Shown here piece by piece: positions 59,285 through 64,000 of a DNA stretch of 64,000 nt (the first letter of the stretch is position 1; each line of letters begins with the position of its first letter). This stretch comes from Cephalopachus bancanus (lineage: Eukaryota > Chordata > Mammalia > Primates > Tarsiidae). The stretch lies in NCBI GenBank assembly GCA_027257055.1, contig JAPVLO010000620.1, positions 310,001 through 374,000 of the forward strand, written 5' to 3'. A program made the position numbers and the translations under genes. The notes under the pieces are model-generated. The model did not search any database. It worked only from the letters and a program-made list of their open reading frames with translations, and was not told the DNA's origin.

Positions 59285-59500
59285 CTAATGTTCGTGTAAC
59301 CCTCTCATGATCAGTATATTAGTTGTTTCTCAAAACAGTCCATTAATAGTTGGGACAGATGTCATCCCTATTTTACTCAAGAAAAAACTAGCTGTTGCCC
59401 TAGATCTTACTGTTGGTGAAGGGCAATATAAGAATTTGAATCCAGAACTTTTGATTCCATAATCGCTGCTCTTCCATTATTCTAAGATGCCCCAGGATGG
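59285..59500 (-). repeat. MIR SINE relic
   Basis: Antisense MIR-like order: tcatccctattttactcaag, cctagatcttactgttgg, atttgaatccagaacttttgattcc. Confidence 0.5.
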
Positions 59501-62290
59501 TGTCTTTAAATTCACGACTATACACACGAACCTTAACACATGGCTTAGCACATTCTAAGCTCTGTACAAGTTATGTTCAGATGAGGTTTGGCAGCCTTAT
59601 CCTCTGCTGAGAAATGAGGGATTCATGGGCTGATGTGAATACGCATATAAACTTCGGGTCTCAGCACCCACTTTCAGAGGCCCTTCCTGGTTCCCCCTTG
59701 GTCATTGCTCTTACCCTCCTGTTTTCCAGTTGGAGCCCAGACTTGATTTGCCTTTACTGTCAAGATGTCTTTGCTGATAACCACCTTGCAATGCAAATAA
59801 CTAAAAGCAGAAACTGACACTCTTCCTGCGGTGCCTTCTCTTGCCCTCATTTTGTTAGAACTTTAGATTTAAGATTGATACTTAGGTGAACTGAGTTCTA
59901 TAGACTAGGTTCTGTAATGCCATCATAAATTAAAATAATTATATTGTAATATGTGGTAGAGATGCTTGGGTCTTTTACCAGTTTTTTTTTTCCAGGAATT
60001 ACTTTCCTGTTATTCTTTCTGCAGTCACATAGATCTATGGGTAGAACTCACCTGCCTAGATTTGCCTTTCCATTTCTTGCCTCAGCCTAGATAACCTTCT
60101 TATTCCTACCTTTTTATTTTCAAGATACATTTTAAGTAATAGATGTTCATTTTAGAAAACTATATAGGAATGAATGAAAAATTACTTGTGTCGCCTTATT
60201 ACGAGATAAGCATTGTTGTATATCTCATTCCAGACTTTTAAAAATTCATGCTAAGAACATATACATAAATCTTATATATGTGTGTGTATATGTATATATA
60301 TATATGCATATAATCATATGTTATACATAATATTGATATATATTTGAGAATGTCTTTAAATTTAGCAACTTATAACAACTCTTTGTCAGTATTATTTCCT
60401 TGTAGAGTTGTATAATTTTTAATCCATTATATACAAACATGTTAGCAGATTATATCCAGTATTTCCTTATTGTAAATAATACTGTGATCAGTATCCTTCA
60501 ACAAATTATTTTCACACACCCTTAATTATTTCTTCCAATAAATCTCTAGGATTAAATTTTCTAAGTTGTTTGAAGATTTTAGTGAATTTTGATCAATCGT
60601 TCTCCAAAAAAGTTGCACCCGTCAACAGTTACGTCTTCCCTACACCAAAACTGAAGTTCTCTCTTCCCTTTCCTTTGTCATCAAGTCCTCCAGATAATTA
60701 GTCAGTTTAAGTAATCCTCTGTAAAAAAAATGTTTTAAATAAAATCAGTCTTATTAGGAAAGGGTTGGGAGAAGCCTTTTCAGAGACAGATGAGTATCCT
60801 CTCAGTCTGGGCAGAAGGTTTAGTGTGACCTGAGATAGAAGTCACGTGAGTAGATTTGGAGTCACCCTGAGGGGAAGGGGAAGGCTTCAGACTCTGAATT
60901 AGTCTGCCTTGTATGGGGAAGATGTGCAGTGCAGCTTCCTACCATGGGAGAGAGAGCAGCTGTCCAGGCCTATATACGTGTGTGGAAATCAGCTTGGAGG
61001 TAACTGGCTCCACAAAAATTAAGGAGGTTGGGAGCTGACAGGGAAACTGGCTGGCATGCAGCACATGTATCCCCTGTCCCATCCTTTACAAATGGTAATT
61101 TAACTTTTTATTTAAATAATAAGGATATTCTGTGTTTGGAAGCAGTTGGTTCCATTTTTGGACAGTTTTAGTTGCTAATCCTTCTTGTATGGATCTAAAA
61201 TCTGCCCACTGAAATTCAGACAAGATGGGTGTGGATATTTTATGTAGCTTTGTAATTCATTGCTGTCACCCTACCAGTACTAATCTTGTACCTAAAATAC
61301 TTAAGAGGCTTAAGAGGTGCTTGATGAGTAAATGGTAAATTAATAGATGATTCATCCTTATTTTAACTCTTCAAATGGAGGATATAAGTGGTTTCCAAAC
61401 CCTTACTATATTTTGTTCACATAAATATGACAATCTTACTGGAAGTGTTTTCCTTGAAATTTACATAAGAACTTATTTAGTATTTATATTATATTGCATT
61501 ATACATAACATAGTGGCTATAGCCTCCCTTTCTACCAAAAGGACTGATAATAAAAGTAAAATGAAGCATTTTATTTTGCTTTTGTCAGAGGATAAAGTAT
61601 TGCATTCTGTTTTGGATAGAACACTTTCAACATTTATTTTTAAATTTTAAAAATATCATAACTTTTTAGAAACTTGAAAAAAAGAAATGGCATCGGTATT
61701 GTCATGAATGTAATGTTATAACTACTGTTTTTGTGTGTGAACATCAAACTTTGAGCACAAAGTCAAAGTAAATAGTAACTAGACTGTTAGGAAGGGTCTA
61801 GAATTTGTGTGGCATGTCATGCTAAAGAAATTAGTGTGTTTCATCCATACGTAGAAAGTAGCTTTTATATTTTTTCTGAACAGGGTTAAAATTAGAATTT
61901 AGGTCTCCTGACTTTCATCAAGACTCAATAATACTTATTGAATTACGTATGAATTTAGGTATCTGAAGTTTGTCATATAACAGGAGGAATAGACCAAGTA
62001 ATGCTATCTCACAGATCAAAACTAGGAACGCTGAGATGAAATTATAGGAAAGTATATTTTGCTTATCATAGAAAAGTCTACAGTTATCCTAAAAATGAAT
62101 GTATTTGGTTAACCAAATGACTGCCATAGACTAAGTAGAAAAGATTTGCTCTTTAAAAGAGAGTTTGGATTGGATAATTTCCAAAAGTTTCTGCATACTG
62201 GAATTCTAGAAAACAGTGTCTCTGTAATAGTTTTATTTTTGTCTATTTTTACTATTACCTAAGTGTTGGTAATTTTTTAGGATTCTGCTC
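59501..62290. other. MAP4K5 intron with faint LINE relics
   Basis: 60120-60650 resembles old LINE 3' sequence around a (TA/TG) microsatellite (60270-60306). The rest, including 60650-62290, shows no exon or clear repeat. Confidence 0.4.
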
Positions 62291-62299
62291 TTCTTCTAA

Positions 62300-62690
62300 A
62301 TCTACATATTCTGAGTAATCATATCCACCTCCCTGTATTCAGCATTATTGATGATGACCAAATCTCTCTCCAATCCAGATTAGCCCTTGAGCTTCAGGAG
62401 CTGTGTATTAAGCAGCTAATGAAAATCAGTAGATTTTCCATAAGAAGTTAACATTTAAATATGTCCAAAACTGAGCCCCTCATCTGTACCCCCTCACTGC
62501 CTGCCTCTTCTCCCCATAAAATGTGTGCTTCCTCCTATGTTTGTCATCTCAGTAAATGGGACCATTGTCCACTCGGTTTTGCAATCCAGAAACTGGGGAT
62601 TTTCCTTGACTTGCTATTTTTTTTTTTACATCTCACAGCTTACCAATTCCTAATGGAGACAAGCTTGGACTACAGTATAGCAGTGGAGAT
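62300..62690 (+). repeat. L2 LINE relic
   Basis: atgtccaaaactgagcccctcatctg, ctcagtaaatgggaccattgtcc and actggggattttccttgac follow an internal/3' L2 segment. Confidence 0.7.
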
Positions 62691-64000
62691 AGAGGGAAAT
62701 GTATGAATGTCAAGATTTGCTAATATATCAGATATAAAGGAAAGAAATGAAGAATGACCTTGAGTTTGAGTCTTAACCAATGGGTAGATGCAATAAATTT
62801 AATTTAGATTGGGAAGATGTGGGGATGAATGAGTTTTTGGAGCAGGGATAATTGAGTGTTCTATGTTAGGTAGACATGTTAAGGTTGAGATGCCTGTCCA
62901 GTTTCTATGGCTTTTGTAGTCTGGAGCTGAGTGAGTAGACATCTGGCCTGGAAACAGGTGGTTGTTAAAGCCATGGACTACAGAAGAGAATATTAGATAA
63001 GACAAATGCAGTTCCATGATCAGTTAGGATAGGTGAGAGAAGAGGAGGGAACAAAGAAGCTGAATGAGGCATTACTGAAAATTTGGAGAGAATAGTGAAA
63101 TAGTTCTTTATGAAGAGTAGAGAAGTTGTAGTTTGAAATTTCTGTTACGATTTGAAAATAAGGCCAGTTAGCTTGATTTTGCAGAGTCCCCCCCCCCCTG
63201 CCCAATAACATTTAGTTATTTGACACCAGTTATGGAATTAGTAGATAATTGGGTTTAGTCAGGATTAGGATTTTGCCAGCCAGGCTAGTGTGATAGACGG
63301 AAAGAGGGGAGAGGATGTTAAGGATACTTGCAAGGGAGTGATATACTGTGGAACCCTGATAGTTAAGGGAAGACGTTTGGAATTGAAAGAAGTAATTGGT
63401 GGTCATGGAGGGATGCATTGGTGGCTTGATGGGGTGGAAGAATCATTGGACTGGGAAGACTAGAATAAATGAGCTGAAAGGATAGAAGGTAATGGTCAGG
63501 TAGGAAGTACAGTGTTTCAAATTAAAGTACAGATAGGCCCGAGAATGAGAAGTCAGAGAGTAGATCTGGATATTGAAGTCACCAAGGATGGTAACAAGAA
63601 GGGAAAGAGAGGAAAGTGAGCCCAGGGGTCATAGAGTCTTAAAAGAACAAGGGAGGATGACCAAGAAGTTAGTATATAATGGTTACAAGAAAATGGGACT
63701 GATACATTCTGTCCTGAGCTTCAAATGACTCTTACCTCTCACCATCATCTCTTGACATCCTTATGTTCCCTCATTAAAGACAGTTTTACTTCTTAAATTG
63801 CCTGTTTTCTTCTGTCCTTACACCTTTGCCTAGAATTCTGCCATCCATAATCCCTTACCTTCCCACCCTTCAACTCCCAGTAAAGTCTTTCATTTAGTCT
63901 GTTTAAATTTACTTTTTCCTGGAAGCTAATTATCTAGTACGCTTGACTGAGACTCACAACCTTCCTGTGTTGACTTGCATCACCTTTGAAAATGTGTTTC
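62691..64000. other. MAP4K5 intron, purine-rich ancient repeats
   Basis: 62830-63690 resembles the unassigned repeat at 55990-56140 (ttgagatgcctgtccag; gttgttaaagccatggac; attgaagtcaccaaggatgg). 63700-64000 is pyrimidine-rich with no recognised feature. A C11 run lies at 63188-63198. Confidence 0.4.

Overview
The window is mammalian nuclear DNA from a primate, most likely a strepsirrhine such as a lemur. More than thirty dimeric 7SL-derived Alu elements are present. Many share a variant consensus (ggctcggtggctcagcctg at the 5' end, cccgcgcctttgggaggc, caataaatcaaaaaatcagc between the arms, ccaactc before the tail) that fits lemur-lineage Alus rather than the AluS/AluY of monkeys and apes. L1 copies of a non-human family, L2, MIR, Tigger, MaLR-like and ERV remnants fill most of the rest. 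There is no bacterial, viral-genome or CRISPR content.

Two protein-coding genes are supported, each by its first coding exon only. ATL1 (atlastin-1, an ER-shaping GTPase) runs leftward: its 34-nt start exon is at 29297-29330 on the minus strand, inside a CpG island (about 28430-29600). The next coding exon was not found, so 1-29296 appears to be intron 1. MAP4K5 (a germinal-centre-kinase-type Ste20 kinase) runs rightward: coding exon 1 is at 50618-50725 inside a second CpG island (about 49600-50930), and 50726-64000 appears to be intron 1. The genes are divergent, as I recall them in human. A consensus splice donor on the minus strand at 49938/49937, and a pyrimidine-rich acceptor just upstream of the ATL1 start exon, suggest that ATL1 also has a noncoding first exon in the MAP4K5 island. 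That would make the island a shared bidirectional promoter.

Layout: 1-24900 is a nested mosaic of old L1 fragments in both orientations, cut by Alus, an internally deleted younger L1 (6855-8905), Tigger pieces, a MaLR-type LTR and an ERV pol scrap. 24900-28430 is low-repeat intron with MIRs. 28430-29600 is the ATL1 island. 29600-49500 is the ATL1-MAP4K5 interval; it holds a trimeric Alu, a near full-length L1 with matching target duplications (33307-39990), and an antisense ERV block (about 41300-46200). 48130-54370 around the MAP4K5 promoter has no Alu or young L1 that I can see. 54370-64000 holds five younger insertions (four Alus, one truncated L1) among L2/MIR relics.

No new gene system was found. 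The observations most worth checking are the candidate shared promoter and ATL1 leader exon, the three-armed Alu, a 153-bp dispersed duplication (15469/17543), a poly-A-tailed LTR-derived retrocopy (32904-33067), and a pair of perfect tandem hairpins (53262-53340).
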